From Plantactinospora sp040120695 (GTDB lineage Bacteria > Actinomycetota > Actinomycetes > Mycobacteriales > Micromonosporaceae), in NCBI RefSeq assembly GCF_040120695.1, contig NZ_JBEEAC010000026.1:21490-85489 (forward strand): DNA of 64,000 nt. The letters run 5' to 3'. Numbering within the stretch: position 1 is the first letter of the stretch; the number at the start of each line of letters is the position of its first letter. The notes below the pieces were generated by a model. It did not search any database. It was not told the origin of the DNA and worked only from the letters and a program-made list of their open reading frames with translations. Position numbers and translations under genes: made by a program. This document shows, piece after piece, positions 1 through 8,176 of this stretch.

Positions 1-1
1 G

Positions 2-412
2 CTCGAACGCGGCGCCGGCCGGAGCCTGTGGGACCAGCCGGCCCGGGTGTTCCGGCAGTTCGTCGACTACCACGACGCACCCTCGTGGTACTACACCGAG
101 CGGGTGGTCCAGTCGCTGGTCACCACCGTACGCGTCCTGCGCCGTCCGCCGTTGCGCAGCGACCGGCTCACCATGCACGCGCTGGACCTGCTCAACGAGG
201 CCGAGCACCTCTACGACATGGAGCTGCTGGACGGCGCGGCGGAGGCGGGCCCGAAGATGCAGCAGACGCTCCAGGTGGTGCGGGTCAATCTGCGGCGGGC
301 CCGGGACATCGTGCACGAGCGGCCCGGCACGGCGGCCGCGCTGACCAGTTCGGTGCTGCGCCGGCTGGACGAGTTGAACGCGGCCCGCCGCGACGTCGCG
401 GAGGCAGGCTGA
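2..412 (+). CDS. SCO2524-like family protein, 3' part only
   Basis: The open frame enters from the left edge and stops at TGA 410-412, so 136 codons of the C-terminal part are visible. A GTG at 47 lies inside the frame, but nothing marks it as the start. The visible part is rich in Arg, Leu and Glu, looks helical and shows no catalytic motif I recognise. One base separates its stop from the ATG of the variant P-loop gene, so the two are almost certainly cotranscribed. In the SCO2521-SCO2525 cluster of Streptomyces coelicolor a protein of unknown function (SCO2524 family) precedes the variant P-loop protein. I assign this tail mainly by position, so the family is an inference; that a real coding region is present is much surer. 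Confidence 0.6.
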   Translation, partial: LERGAGRSLWDQPARVFRQFVDYHDAPSWYYTERVVQSLVTTVRVLRRPPLRSDRLTMHALDLLNEAEHLYDMELLDGAAEAGPKMQQTLQVVRVNLRRARDIVHERPGTAAALTSSVLRRLDELNAARRDVAEAG

Positions 413-413
413 A

Positions 414-1331
414 ATGTTGATCTTCGCGGCTTCCGACAAGGGCGGCACCGGGCGCTCGGTCACCAGCAGCAACATGCTCTACCGGAGCGCGCTGCAGGGC
501 AGCGACGTCTGCTATCTGGACTTCGACTTCGGGTCGCCGACGGCTGGCGCGATCTTCCACATCGACTCCGCCGTGCACGGCACCACCCGGGGCGGTCTGC
601 ACGACTACCTGGACGGTGCCCTGGCCGAGCCGCAACGGATCGAGGTGTGGACCGAGTCCGACCGGCCCAGCCTGCGCAACCGGCCGCCCGGTGCCGGCCG
701 GCTGGTGCTGCTGCCCGGCGACAGTGGCGGCGGGGAGTTCCCGGCCACCCGGGAGCGGATCGAACGCTGTGCCCGGCTCTTCCTGCGGCTGGAGGAGGAG
801 TTCGACCTCAGCCTCGTCGACCTGAGCGCGGGCCGGTCGTACGCCACCCAGATGGTGCTGGCGGCCACCGCCATGCCGGCGCTGAAGTCGGTACGGTCGC
901 GCTGGCTGGTCTTCCACCGCTGGACCCGGCAGCACGTCCTCGCCGCCTCGGGGCTGGTCTACGGCACCCGGGGCATCCTGGACGCCGGCACCCTCGCCGG
1001 GCACGACCACGAGGACCTGGTGAACCGACTGCGGTTCGTGCGTACCGCCGTGGTCGACCCCGACTCGCCGGAGCTGGAGGGGCTGCGGCCGGCACAGGTG
1101 GCCTGGCTCCGGGAGTGCAACCAGGACCTGCTGGAGCTGGCCAGCAACAACCGGGTGGGCCGGACGATGCTGCTCGGCTCCGTACCGCTCGACCCGGTGC
1201 TGCAATGGCGCGAGCAGCTCATCTCCGACAACGACGTGTACGCGCGCAAGATTGCGAACCTGGAGACCGTGGAGGCCTTCTCGGCGCTGGCAAAGCTCAT
1301 CGTGGACGACACGGCCTGGGAGATGCTGTGA
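414..1331 (+). CDS. Variant P-loop ATPase (SCO2523-like, ParA/MinD-like fold)
   Basis: A 305-residue protein that opens with a beta strand and a deviant Walker A loop, DKGGTGRS at residues 8-15. The leading lysine typical of ParA/MinD/Mrp ATPases is kept (K9), but the usual second lysine is arginine (R14). DFDFGSP (about 41-47) resembles the switch I region of these ATPases, and LVDLSAG (about 138-144) fits a Walker B strand. This matches what databases call the SCO2523 family variant P-loop protein (recalled, not searched). It may bind nucleotide and act as a switch; hydrolysis is uncertain. The start is the ATG one base after the previous stop, with a GGAGG upstream. Its TGA overlaps the next ATG by one base (TGATG), which indicates translational coupling. 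Confidence 0.8.
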   Translation: MLIFAASDKGGTGRSVTSSNMLYRSALQGSDVCYLDFDFGSPTAGAIFHIDSAVHGTTRGGLHDYLDGALAEPQRIEVWTESDRPSLRNRPPGAGRLVLLPGDSGGGEFPATRERIERCARLFLRLEEEFDLSLVDLSAGRSYATQMVLAATAMPALKSVRSRWLVFHRWTRQHVLAASGLVYGTRGILDAGTLAGHDHEDLVNRLRFVRTAVVDPDSPELEGLRPAQVAWLRECNQDLLELASNNRVGRTMLLGSVPLDPVLQWREQLISDNDVYARKIANLETVEAFSALAKLIVDDTAWEML

Positions 1332-2290
1332 TGAGACCGGATGTGACCTTCGAGGAGACGGCGGCCAGACGCAGCGTCGAGTCCGTTCCGCTCTCGCACC
1401 TCTCCATCGAGCTGGGACACCTCTACATCGAGGAGTTCGCCGGTGGGATCGACCAGCTCCGCCGGCACTTCGCCCGGGTCGCACCCTGGGCGGCGGCGGC
1501 CCGGCAGGCCTGCGCGGAGCGGTTGCCGAACGGCCGGCCCCGAATCAGCACCTGCTTCCTGATCGACGACTACTTCCAGCGGTTCAGCACCCCCCGGGTG
1601 GTGATGGAGCAGGTACGCGAGGCGGCGCGGGACAGCGGTCTGGTGATCGACTACTTCGCCCGGGAGGCCGGCTGCGCCCAGGCCGACGACATCCCGCTCG
1701 CCGAACTGGTGCTCACCCAACTCGTCTCCGATCCGGTCCCGGAGACCACCGGGGACCGCCCGCCCACCTCCGAGACCGGCTGGCTCTGCAACGGCAGGCG
1801 GTCGCCGGTCTCCGTTCCCGGCCAGGCGATGAGTGCCGGCCGGGCCTGGCAGCCGCCGATGCAGAACGCGGCGAACCGGCACTCCATCTTCATGGACGTC
1901 GAGCTGTGGGATTACGAGGAGAACGGCGAGCGGCGTTGGTCCTGCCCGTTCCTGGCGGCCGTCTGGCAGCTCATGCGGCTGGGGCTGCTCCGGCACGAGG
2001 GGGAGGGCGTGACCAACCCCTACCAGCTCGACGACTGGCCGGACGACTGGGACGAGATGCCGGCGGTGGTCAAGCTGAACCCGCACGCCCCGCCGTTCAG
2101 CGCGTACCGGACCTTCTCGGTGCTCGGCTCGCGCTTCCTGCCGATCGAGCACGCCGTCCGGACGATCCTGAGCCAGGTCTCGATCAGCCCGGCGGTGCTC
2201 GACCAGATACAGACCCGCAGCCGCAACGAGCACATCGACCTGCCCAAGGACCTGGTCGAGCGGACCGAGTACGTCTTCGCCGGCGACTGA
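1331..2290 (+). CDS. SCO2522-like family protein of unknown function
   Basis: A 319-residue protein without a signal peptide or membrane segment. The N-terminal third contains SVESVPLSHLSIELGHLYIE, which I recall as typical of the SCO2522 family. The middle holds acidic and aromatic stretches (LIDDYFQRF, DVELWDYEEN), and the C-terminus ends in a helical segment. I see no known catalytic signature and do not assign a reaction. The start ATG overlaps the stop of the P-loop gene, and conserved coupling suggests a physical or functional complex with it. The gene ends only 11 bp from the end of the convergent NACHT/HEAT gene, with no terminator between, so antisense read-through is possible. Family assignment rests on memory and gene order. 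Confidence 0.75.
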   Translation: MRPDVTFEETAARRSVESVPLSHLSIELGHLYIEEFAGGIDQLRRHFARVAPWAAAARQACAERLPNGRPRISTCFLIDDYFQRFSTPRVVMEQVREAARDSGLVIDYFAREAGCAQADDIPLAELVLTQLVSDPVPETTGDRPPTSETGWLCNGRRSPVSVPGQAMSAGRAWQPPMQNAANRHSIFMDVELWDYEENGERRWSCPFLAAVWQLMRLGLLRHEGEGVTNPYQLDDWPDDWDEMPAVVKLNPHAPPFSAYRTFSVLGSRFLPIEHAVRTILSQVSISPAVLDQIQTRSRNEHIDLPKDLVERTEYVFAGD

Positions 2291-2301
2291 CCGCACACCG
2301 C

Positions 2302-5300
2302 TCACCGCCGTACGTCAGGCAGGTGGTCGGGGTCCGCGTCGGGTAGCCAGGTGAGCACCTGACCGGCCCGGCGCCGGAAGCCGGGATCCGGGTCGTCCCG
2401 GGCCAGTTCGGTGAGGAGTTCCCGGGTCTGGCGGTCGTCGCCGAAGTGGGTGCCGAGGGCCTGCACGGTGGCGGCCCGCACCGACCAGTCCTGGTCGCGC
2501 AGGCGCTCCACGAAGAGGGTACGCACCTCGGGGTGCTCGGCGAGGCGTTCACCGAGGACCCGGAGCACCGTCCGGCGTACCTGGACGTCGCTGTCGTTGC
2601 CGGCCCGTTCGATGAGCAGTTCGCGTACCGCCCGGTCGGTGCCGTAGTACTCGCCGAGGATGTGTACCGCCACGGTGCGGATCTGCGGGTCCTCGCCGGT
2701 GGCCCGGGCCATCAGCACCTCGCACTGCTCCACGTCGGTGCCGAGTCGGGTGGCGAGTTCGACGGCGGCCTCGTGCACGAGTTCGGCGTCCGGGTCGTGC
2801 CGGATCCGTTCCAGCAGTGTCTCCCGGACGTCGGCGTCGACGCCGACCCGCTGCACCAGCAGGCGTACGGCGGCGAGCCGGACCCGGGCGTTGCCGTCCC
2901 CGTGCACCCGGCCGGCGAGCAGGCCGTGCACGTCGTCCCCGGGACCGCCCCGCTCCACCACCGCGGTGGCGGCGAGCGCGAATACGGCGGCGTCCGGGTC
3001 GTGGTGTGCCCGGTCGACCAGCACCTGGTGCACCTGGTCGGAGTGGTGCGGCTCCCGGGTCAGCGCCCGGAGCGCGGCGAGCCGCACCTCCGCGTCAGAG
3101 TCGGCGCGGGCCCGGTCCAGCACCACCTCCCGGATCGTCGGATCCCGGCGTACGGTGTCGGCGAGGGCATTGACGGCGGCCAGGCGTACGGCCGCGTCGG
3201 AGTCGTCCCGGGCGAGCCCGGCGAGCACCTCGGAGACGGCGGAGTCCATTCCGACCCGCTCGATCAGGGCCCGGGCCGCGACCAGCCGGATCCGGGCGTC
3301 CCGGTCCCGCAGCGCCAGCTCGCCGAGCGCGGCCCCGACCGACGCCTCGGCGCCGATCTCGTCGGTCAGCGCCCGGGCGGCGAGCAGGCGTACGTCGGCG
3401 TCCCGGTCCTGTCGGGCGGTGGTGACCAGCAGCTCGATCAGCGCGTTGTCCCGCTCGAAGTGCTCGACCAGCAACCGCAGCGCGACCAGCCGGACCATCT
3501 CGTCGGTGTCCCCACCGGCGCGGCTGAACAGCAGGTCCCGGGTGGCGGTGTCCGGGCCGTACTGGTCGATCAGGGCGCGGGCGGCGACCCGGAGCACCCC
3601 CGGGTCACGGTCGGCCCGGACTCGGTCGACGAGCAGCGCCCGGACCCTGGCGTCGCCGGCCAGGCGCTCGCCGAGGACCCGCACGCTGGTCCGCCGGGTC
3701 ACCGGGTCGGTGTCGTCCCGGGCGCGTTCGATCAGCAACTTCCGGACGTGCCGGCTGGCGGCGAACCGTTCGACCAGGACGTGCGCGGCCGTCCTGGTCA
3801 CCTCGGCGTCGGTGTCGGTGCGCAGGCATTCGACGAGCACGTCCCGGAGTTCGTCGTCGCCGCCGTACCGCTCGCCGAGGGCCTGGATCGCGGTCCGCCG
3901 TACGCTGGCGTGCTCGTCGGCGTGCGCACGTTCCCGGAGCAGGTTGCGGACGTTCGGCTCGTCCCGGAACCGTTCCCCGAGCGCCTGCACGGCGGCGAGC
4001 CGGACCCCGGCGTACCCGTCGGCCCGGACCCGCTCGATGAGCAGGTCGCGGGCCTCGGGGTCGGTACCGAACCGCTCCCCGAGGGCCTGCACGGCGGCCA
4101 GCCGTACCCCGGCGTGGTTGTCGGCCCGGGCGCGCTTGATCAGCCGGGTCCGGGCGCGCGCGGCGGCGGCCTGGTGGGCCGGGCTGTCCACGGCGGTGGT
4201 GGCGAGCTGGGCCAACTCGGCCAGCCCGGCGACCGAGGCGTACGAGGCGGGGCTCTCGTCCATGCTGGCGAGCACGTCGTCGAAGAGGTCGTCGATCCGC
4301 TCGGCCGGGGTGGAGAGCATCGCGGCCAGCCGGGCGGCGTGGGTGGAGACCGGGTTCCAGACCACCCGGACGCCCCGACGGCGGTACCAGGAGAGGTAGA
4401 TCTTGCGGCCCGGCCAGTTCGGGCCGATCACCTTGGCGGCGGGCAGGATCTCCTCGTCGATCAGCCGGGCGGTCTCCCGGTCGTCGATCGAGACGCAGTG
4501 CTCCAGCAGCAGGATGAGCTGCCGCAGCAGCGTCTCCGCCGGTTTGGCGGCGGCACTGTGCAGGTTGCGCACCTCGGCCAGGCACTGCACGGCCAGGGCC
4601 AGGTTCCACGGCGGCGGGGCGAAGTCGGCCGGTGGCCAGGGCTGGTTGACCTCGGTGGTCAGCAGTTGGATGAGCTGCGCGGTGTGGTTCTGGTGCAGCG
4701 CGCCGGCGAGCAGCCGGAGCACCTCCCGCCAGGACAGGTCGGCCCAGTGCCGCCGGAAGAGCTCCTTGAGCTGCTCGAAGGAGAGCACCTGGTCGTGCTG
4801 GAACTTGGCCAGGATGGCGTCGGCGCAGAAGAACTCCAGGAAGGTGCGGTGCACGAAGCCGTAGACCTGCGGGCCGTACCGGCTGAGGATGAAGTTCCGC
4901 TCCCGGAACTGCTCGATCATCGCCAGCGCGATGCTCCGGGCGGTGGCGGCGTCCCGGCGGTAGCGCTCGACCAGGTACCGCTCGAAGACGTCGCTGAGTT
5001 CCGCCCGGTCGATGTAGTTGACCGTCAGCCCACGGTCGGCCGACTGCATCCGGTACGCCAGCCGGCGCAGCAGCTCCTTCTTGTCCTCCGGGTCGAGGAA
5101 GCCGGCGACCGGGGACTCCTCGCGCAGGTGCCGGTCGGTGTCCCACTGCGCCACCAGCACGGTGGCGGCGTGGTCGTAGAGCTTCCAGCGCTCCCGGGGC
5201 AGCGGCTGGTGCTTGCCGATGATCGCCAGGATGGTCAGCAGCAGCGGGTTGCCGGCGAGTTCCCGGATCGCGTGCGAGTGCCGCATCGCGTCCAGCAGCC

Positions 5301-6660
5301 GGGCCCGTTGGGCCTGCGCGTCCTCCGGTCGGTCCCGGATCGCCAGCCGGTACCAGCTCGACAGGAAGTCGCCGGTCTGTTCCTCGTCCAGGTCCTGCAG
5401 GGTGTAGTGCACGAACCCGACACTGGTCAGGATCCGGCGGGAGTAGCCGATGATCCGGGAGGTGACGATCATGCGTACCTGGGGGTGGTTGGCGGCGAAC
5501 CCGGCGATCTGCCGGGCCACCTCCTCCCGGCGGTGCCGGTCGAAGACCTCGTCCAGCCCGTCCAGGATCATCACCGCCCGGCCGCCGACCCCGAGATGCC
5601 GCAGCAGGGCGGCCCGCTCGATGCCGAGCCCGTCGGTGCCGGCCCGGTGGTCGAGGTAGTCGACGAAGTTCTCGCACCTGCCCTCGGCGGCCAGGGTGAT
5701 GAACGAGCGCAGCTCGATCAGCAGCGGCAGGTGGTCGGCGAGCGGGGCCAGCCGGTCGTCGACCGGACCGCCGGTGAGGCTGAGCGCGACGTACCGGGCC
5801 GCGGTCGACTTGCCCGAGCCGGGATCGCCGAGCAGCACGATCGCCCGCTGGTCCGGCGCGCCGAGTACGTCGAAGAGCCGCTGCAACGGCTTCGCCCGGT
5901 ACGACTCGTGCAACTGCACCAGCTCCCGGGGATCGACCTCCTCCGGCACGTCCTCGGTGCCGATCCGCCCCTCCGACTGCATCCGGCGCAGCCACTCCCG
6001 GGGCAGCTCGGCCGGGGGCGGGTCCTCGCGTACCCACTGCTCGACGAAGACCGACATCAACTGGATCCGGAGGTAGTCCTCGGTCTGTTCCGGCGTCAGC
6101 GCGTCCAGGTCCAGCACCCCGTAGTGCTGCCGCAGCCGCAGCAGGTACTGCTTCAGCGTGTCCCGGCTCAGCGTGTGCATGCCGCCGGTCGGCACCCCGG
6201 CGTCGGTCAGGCAGTTCGCCACCGCCGCGGTGACCATCGCGGCCAGGTCGGCCGGGTCCCGGAAGGTGCTGCACATGTGCCGGTCGGCCAGCTCCGCCCG
6301 GAGCGCCTCGATCTTGTCCGCGTCCCGACCCCGGTCCACGAAGCTGCGCGGCCAGGGCGCCTCCTCGTCCAGCAGGAAGATCAGGCACGGTTTGCCGCCG
6401 GTGAGCGCCTCCCGATATTCGAGTTCGGTGATCGAGCGGTCGTAGCCGGCCGGGACGAAGCCGTACCGCCAGGCGAAGATGCCGACGTAGACGTCACACT
6501 CGGCGACGTCGGCCAGGCAGCGTTCGAGGGGGCGCCGGTCCTCGGCGACGTACGACTCCATGGCCATGTCCTCGACCCGCAGCCGGCGCAGCGCCAGTTG
6601 CACGGCGGCGCGGCACTCCTGTAGATCCCGGAAAGTGGCCGAGACGTAGACCTTGGTCAC
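2302..6660 (-). CDS. DUF4062 - NACHT NTPase - HEAT-repeat protein (NLR-like)
   Basis: A 1452-residue soluble protein. Residues 1 to about 150 form a DUF4062 domain (starts VTKVYVSATFRDL; later YVGIFAWRYG and SITELEYREA), a TIR-like fold often fused to NTPases. A NACHT-type STAND NTPase follows: Walker A GDPGSGKST at 278-286, Walker B ILDGLDE at 365-371, and TSR at 400-402. A helical region leads to about 18 HEAT-like repeats of about 31 residues (about 837 to the end), many carrying the pattern VRLAAVQALGER. The start is GTG 6660 with AGGAG at good spacing; a longer frame to 6975 exists but begins with non-conserved sequence. The domain order (effector-like, switch NTPase, repeat sensor) matches NLR-like proteins of bacterial defence. 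The gene diverges from the SCO2521-like gene and converges on the SCO2522-like gene, so it is embedded in that cluster. Immune function is inferred. Confidence 0.85.
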   Translation of the reverse strand: MTKVYVSATFRDLQECRAAVQLALRRLRVEDMAMESYVAEDRRPLERCLADVAECDVYVGIFAWRYGFVPAGYDRSITELEYREALTGGKPCLIFLLDEEAPWPRSFVDRGRDADKIEALRAELADRHMCSTFRDPADLAAMVTAAVANCLTDAGVPTGGMHTLSRDTLKQYLLRLRQHYGVLDLDALTPEQTEDYLRIQLMSVFVEQWVREDPPPAELPREWLRRMQSEGRIGTEDVPEEVDPRELVQLHESYRAKPLQRLFDVLGAPDQRAIVLLGDPGSGKSTAARYVALSLTGGPVDDRLAPLADHLPLLIELRSFITLAAEGRCENFVDYLDHRAGTDGLGIERAALLRHLGVGGRAVMILDGLDEVFDRHRREEVARQIAGFAANHPQVRMIVTSRIIGYSRRILTSVGFVHYTLQDLDEEQTGDFLSSWYRLAIRDRPEDAQAQRARLLDAMRHSHAIRELAGNPLLLTILAIIGKHQPLPRERWKLYDHAATVLVAQWDTDRHLREESPVAGFLDPEDKKELLRRLAYRMQSADRGLTVNYIDRAELSDVFERYLVERYRRDAATARSIALAMIEQFRERNFILSRYGPQVYGFVHRTFLEFFCADAILAKFQHDQVLSFEQLKELFRRHWADLSWREVLRLLAGALHQNHTAQLIQLLTTEVNQPWPPADFAPPPWNLALAVQCLAEVRNLHSAAAKPAETLLRQLILLLEHCVSIDDRETARLIDEEILPAAKVIGPNWPGRKIYLSWYRRRGVRVVWNPVSTHAARLAAMLSTPAERIDDLFDDVLASMDESPASYASVAGLAELAQLATTAVDSPAHQAAAARARTRLIKRARADNHAGVRLAAVQALGERFGTDPEARDLLIERVRADGYAGVRLAAVQALGERFRDEPNVRNLLRERAHADEHASVRRTAIQALGERYGGDDELRDVLVECLRTDTDAEVTRTAAHVLVERFAASRHVRKLLIERARDDTDPVTRRTSVRVLGERLAGDARVRALLVDRVRADRDPGVLRVAARALIDQYGPDTATRDLLFSRAGGDTDEMVRLVALRLLVEHFERDNALIELLVTTARQDRDADVRLLAARALTDEIGAEASVGAALGELALRDRDARIRLVAARALIERVGMDSAVSEVLAGLARDDSDAAVRLAAVNALADTVRRDPTIREVVLDRARADSDAEVRLAALRALTREPHHSDQVHQVLVDRAHHDPDAAVFALAATAVVERGGPGDDVHGLLAGRVHGDGNARVRLAAVRLLVQRVGVDADVRETLLERIRHDPDAELVHEAAVELATRLGTDVEQCEVLMARATGEDPQIRTVAVHILGEYYGTDRAVRELLIERAGNDSDVQVRRTVLRVLGERLAEHPEVRTLFVERLRDQDWSVRAATVQALGTHFGDDRQTRELLTELARDDPDPGFRRRAGQVLTWLPDADPDHLPDVRR
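2305..4150 (-). repeat. HEAT-like repeat array inside the NACHT gene
   Basis: The 3' half of the gene encodes about 18 tandem units with a period of about 93 bp. Each has a helix resembling LLIERARxDxDAxVR followed by a helix resembling LAAVQALGERF. Units near the start of the array (about 3880-4140) are the most alike at DNA level, while units near the C-terminus have diverged. All differences preserve the frame. Confidence 0.75.
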
Positions 6661-6900
6661 GGCGGCTCCTAGGGGCGGCGTGAGCGGCACGTAACGCAAC
6701 CGTACCAATAGGACGCAACAACATCGTTTTCGCAGGTGGAAGCCGGTGTCCGTCCCCGCTGGGACGGGTGCGGGACGACGCCGGCGAATTGCCGTCGGCC
6801 GATCACCGTGCCCGCCGCGAACATCGGTTACGGTGACGCTGTCACGGCGACCCGGCTCCGGCCGCCCGGTCACGGTGCCCACGAGGTTGCGGAGGAGCGC
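6661..6900. promoter_or_regulatory. Divergent intergenic region between the NACHT/HEAT and SCO2521-like genes
   Basis: These 240 bp separate two divergent starts and must hold both promoters. Visible landmarks are the AGGAG before GTG 6660, the GGAGGA before ATG 6901, an AT-richer patch at about 6700-6730, and a short inverted repeat GTGAC-GCT-GTCAC at 6833-6845 that could bind a regulator. I could not choose a convincing -35/-10 pair. The arrangement allows coordinated control of the sensor and its neighbour. Confidence 0.45.
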
Positions 6901-7833
6901 ATGCTGACGCTGGGCGAGGTCCACACCGGACTTCTGCAGAACTCCAGCTCGCTCTCGCTGGAGAACACCGCCCAACTCCTCGACCTCCTGGTCGGCCAGC
7001 GGGTCCGCCGGTCCGAGCGTCCGATCGCGTACGCGGTCTCACCGGACCAGCTCACCGGGGTCGACTGCCGGCTGCCGACCCGCTCCGGCAGCCGTATCCG
7101 GGGCGTGGGGACGGTGGTGTCACACGCGGCGATGACCGGGGGGCACGTGTTGCAGGGCTCCACCTACACCCGGCTGGACCGGGCCGCCAGCAACCGCCGG
7201 CTGATCTGGTCGCACTACCTGTCCCGGCCCGGTTGGGTGGAGACGATCGGCAAGGTCGACCTCCGGGACGTGGCCCGGGGCTTCCTCGGGCCCACCCACC
7301 AGCCGCAGACGCTGAACCTCGGTGCGATCAGCGCCCGGCTGATCGACGCGGTGCAGCGGTCGCCCCGGCTGGACCGCCGCCCGCCGTTCCGGACCAAGCG
7401 CACCCGGCTGCGCTGGGCGGTGCTGCCGGCCGCCGATCCGGGAACCGAGGCGCACGGGAAGTTCCGGATCGAGTCGGACACGCTGCGCACCCTGGAGTTG
7501 ACCGCGCCGCAGGAGACCGTACCGGCGCTGGTGGAGTTCTGCGAGGACCTCGCCCTGCACGACTGGTTGCTCACCACGCTGCTGTCGCTGATCGAGTTCA
7601 GCCTCACCGGGCCGGGCACCCGGACGCAGAAGATCGACCGGCTCCGTCCGGCAATAGACTGCCTGCTGCACCTCTGGATGCCGGCCGCCCGGCTCGACGA
7701 GTCGGTGCTGCCGGTCTGGCGGGACCTCGAACACCGGCCCGGGTTCACCCGGCAGTGGCAGACCTCGGTGACCCGGATCCGCGACCAGGTCACGCTCAGC
7801 ACCATCGCGTTGCTGGAAGCGCCGTCCCGCTGA
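6901..7833 (+). CDS. SCO2521-like family protein of unknown function
   Basis: A 310-residue protein starting at ATG 6901, directly after GGAGGAGCGC; the frame stays open further upstream to 6736, but the ribosome site decides the start. The N-terminus LGEVHTGLLQNSS is what I recall as the hallmark of the SCO2521 family. No catalytic motif, signal peptide or membrane segment is visible; the C-terminal third is helical. In Streptomyces this family is encoded with the SCO2522, SCO2523 variant P-loop, SCO2524 and SCO2525 (methyltransferase) families, and here the same order holds with the NACHT/HEAT gene between. It is probably a subunit or regulator of that system. The reaction is unknown. Confidence 0.75.
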   Translation: MLTLGEVHTGLLQNSSSLSLENTAQLLDLLVGQRVRRSERPIAYAVSPDQLTGVDCRLPTRSGSRIRGVGTVVSHAAMTGGHVLQGSTYTRLDRAASNRRLIWSHYLSRPGWVETIGKVDLRDVARGFLGPTHQPQTLNLGAISARLIDAVQRSPRLDRRPPFRTKRTRLRWAVLPAADPGTEAHGKFRIESDTLRTLELTAPQETVPALVEFCEDLALHDWLLTTLLSLIEFSLTGPGTRTQKIDRLRPAIDCLLHLWMPAARLDESVLPVWRDLEHRPGFTRQWQTSVTRIRDQVTLSTIALLEAPSR

Positions 7834-7862
7834 CCGCCGCCCGCCCCGTCGTCCGCGCGCGG

Positions 7863-8099
7863 TCAGTCGACCCCGGGCGGCCGGGCGGAGAGCTCCCGCC
7901 AGCTGTCCGGCCCGGCCAGCAGGGTCCGGACCACGTCGTACGCCGCGTCCTCGCTGTCGAACTCGTAGAACCGGGAGATCCCCTCGGCCCCGCCCGCCCG
8001 CTGTTCCACGTGCCACTGGTCGGCATCCGCCCGTAGATAGACATCGCGCCGTGCCAGGCGCCCCCACTTGCCGTTCCACCAGTGCTTTCGCTGTTCCAT
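7863..8099 (-). CDS. Small hypothetical protein, probably LexA-controlled
   Basis: A 78-residue protein, rich in Trp, Arg and Asp, with no motif that reveals function. The middle reads as a strand, helix and strand (VYLRAD, WHVEQ, DAAYDVVRTLL). No ribosome site lies before the ATG. Instead a TAAGGT -10-like hexamer ends 6 bases upstream, which suggests a leaderless mRNA. A perfect SOS box (8112-8127) abuts that hexamer, so transcription should be blocked by LexA and induced by DNA damage. It is convergent with the SCO2521-like gene. Function unknown; a damage-inducible role is inferred from the operator alone. Confidence 0.7.
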   Translation of the reverse strand: MEQRKHWWNGKWGRLARRDVYLRADADQWHVEQRAGGAEGISRFYEFDSEDAAYDVVRTLLAGPDSWRELSARPPGVD

Positions 8100-8111
8100 G
8101 CCGGGACCTTA

Positions 8112-8127
8112 TCGAACGTACGTTCGA
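8112..8127. promoter_or_regulatory. LexA (SOS) operator
   Basis: TCGAACGTACGTTCGA is a perfect 16-bp palindrome and fits the actinobacterial/Bacillus-type SOS box CGAAC-N4-GTTCG exactly. It directly abuts the putative -10 element TAAGGT (minus strand, 8111-8106) of the 78-residue gene starting at 8099. Bound LexA would cover the promoter. Confidence 0.8.
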
Positions 8128-8176
8128 GAAGATCGCCGGGTCTCGGGCCGTTACCCGGGCAGGTGACGCTCGGGGT

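Noticed and set aside
2446..6624. 1392-codon open frame on the plus strand opposite the NACHT/HEAT gene
   Set aside because: It is the antisense shadow of a GC-rich gene; its translation is rich in Gly, Asp, Gln and Val without domains, while the minus strand has NACHT and HEAT motifs.
6661..6975. N-terminal extension of the NACHT/HEAT protein to 6975
   Set aside because: The added 105 residues show no domain, overlap the start region of the SCO2521-like gene, and the GTG at 6660 has a proper ribosome site.
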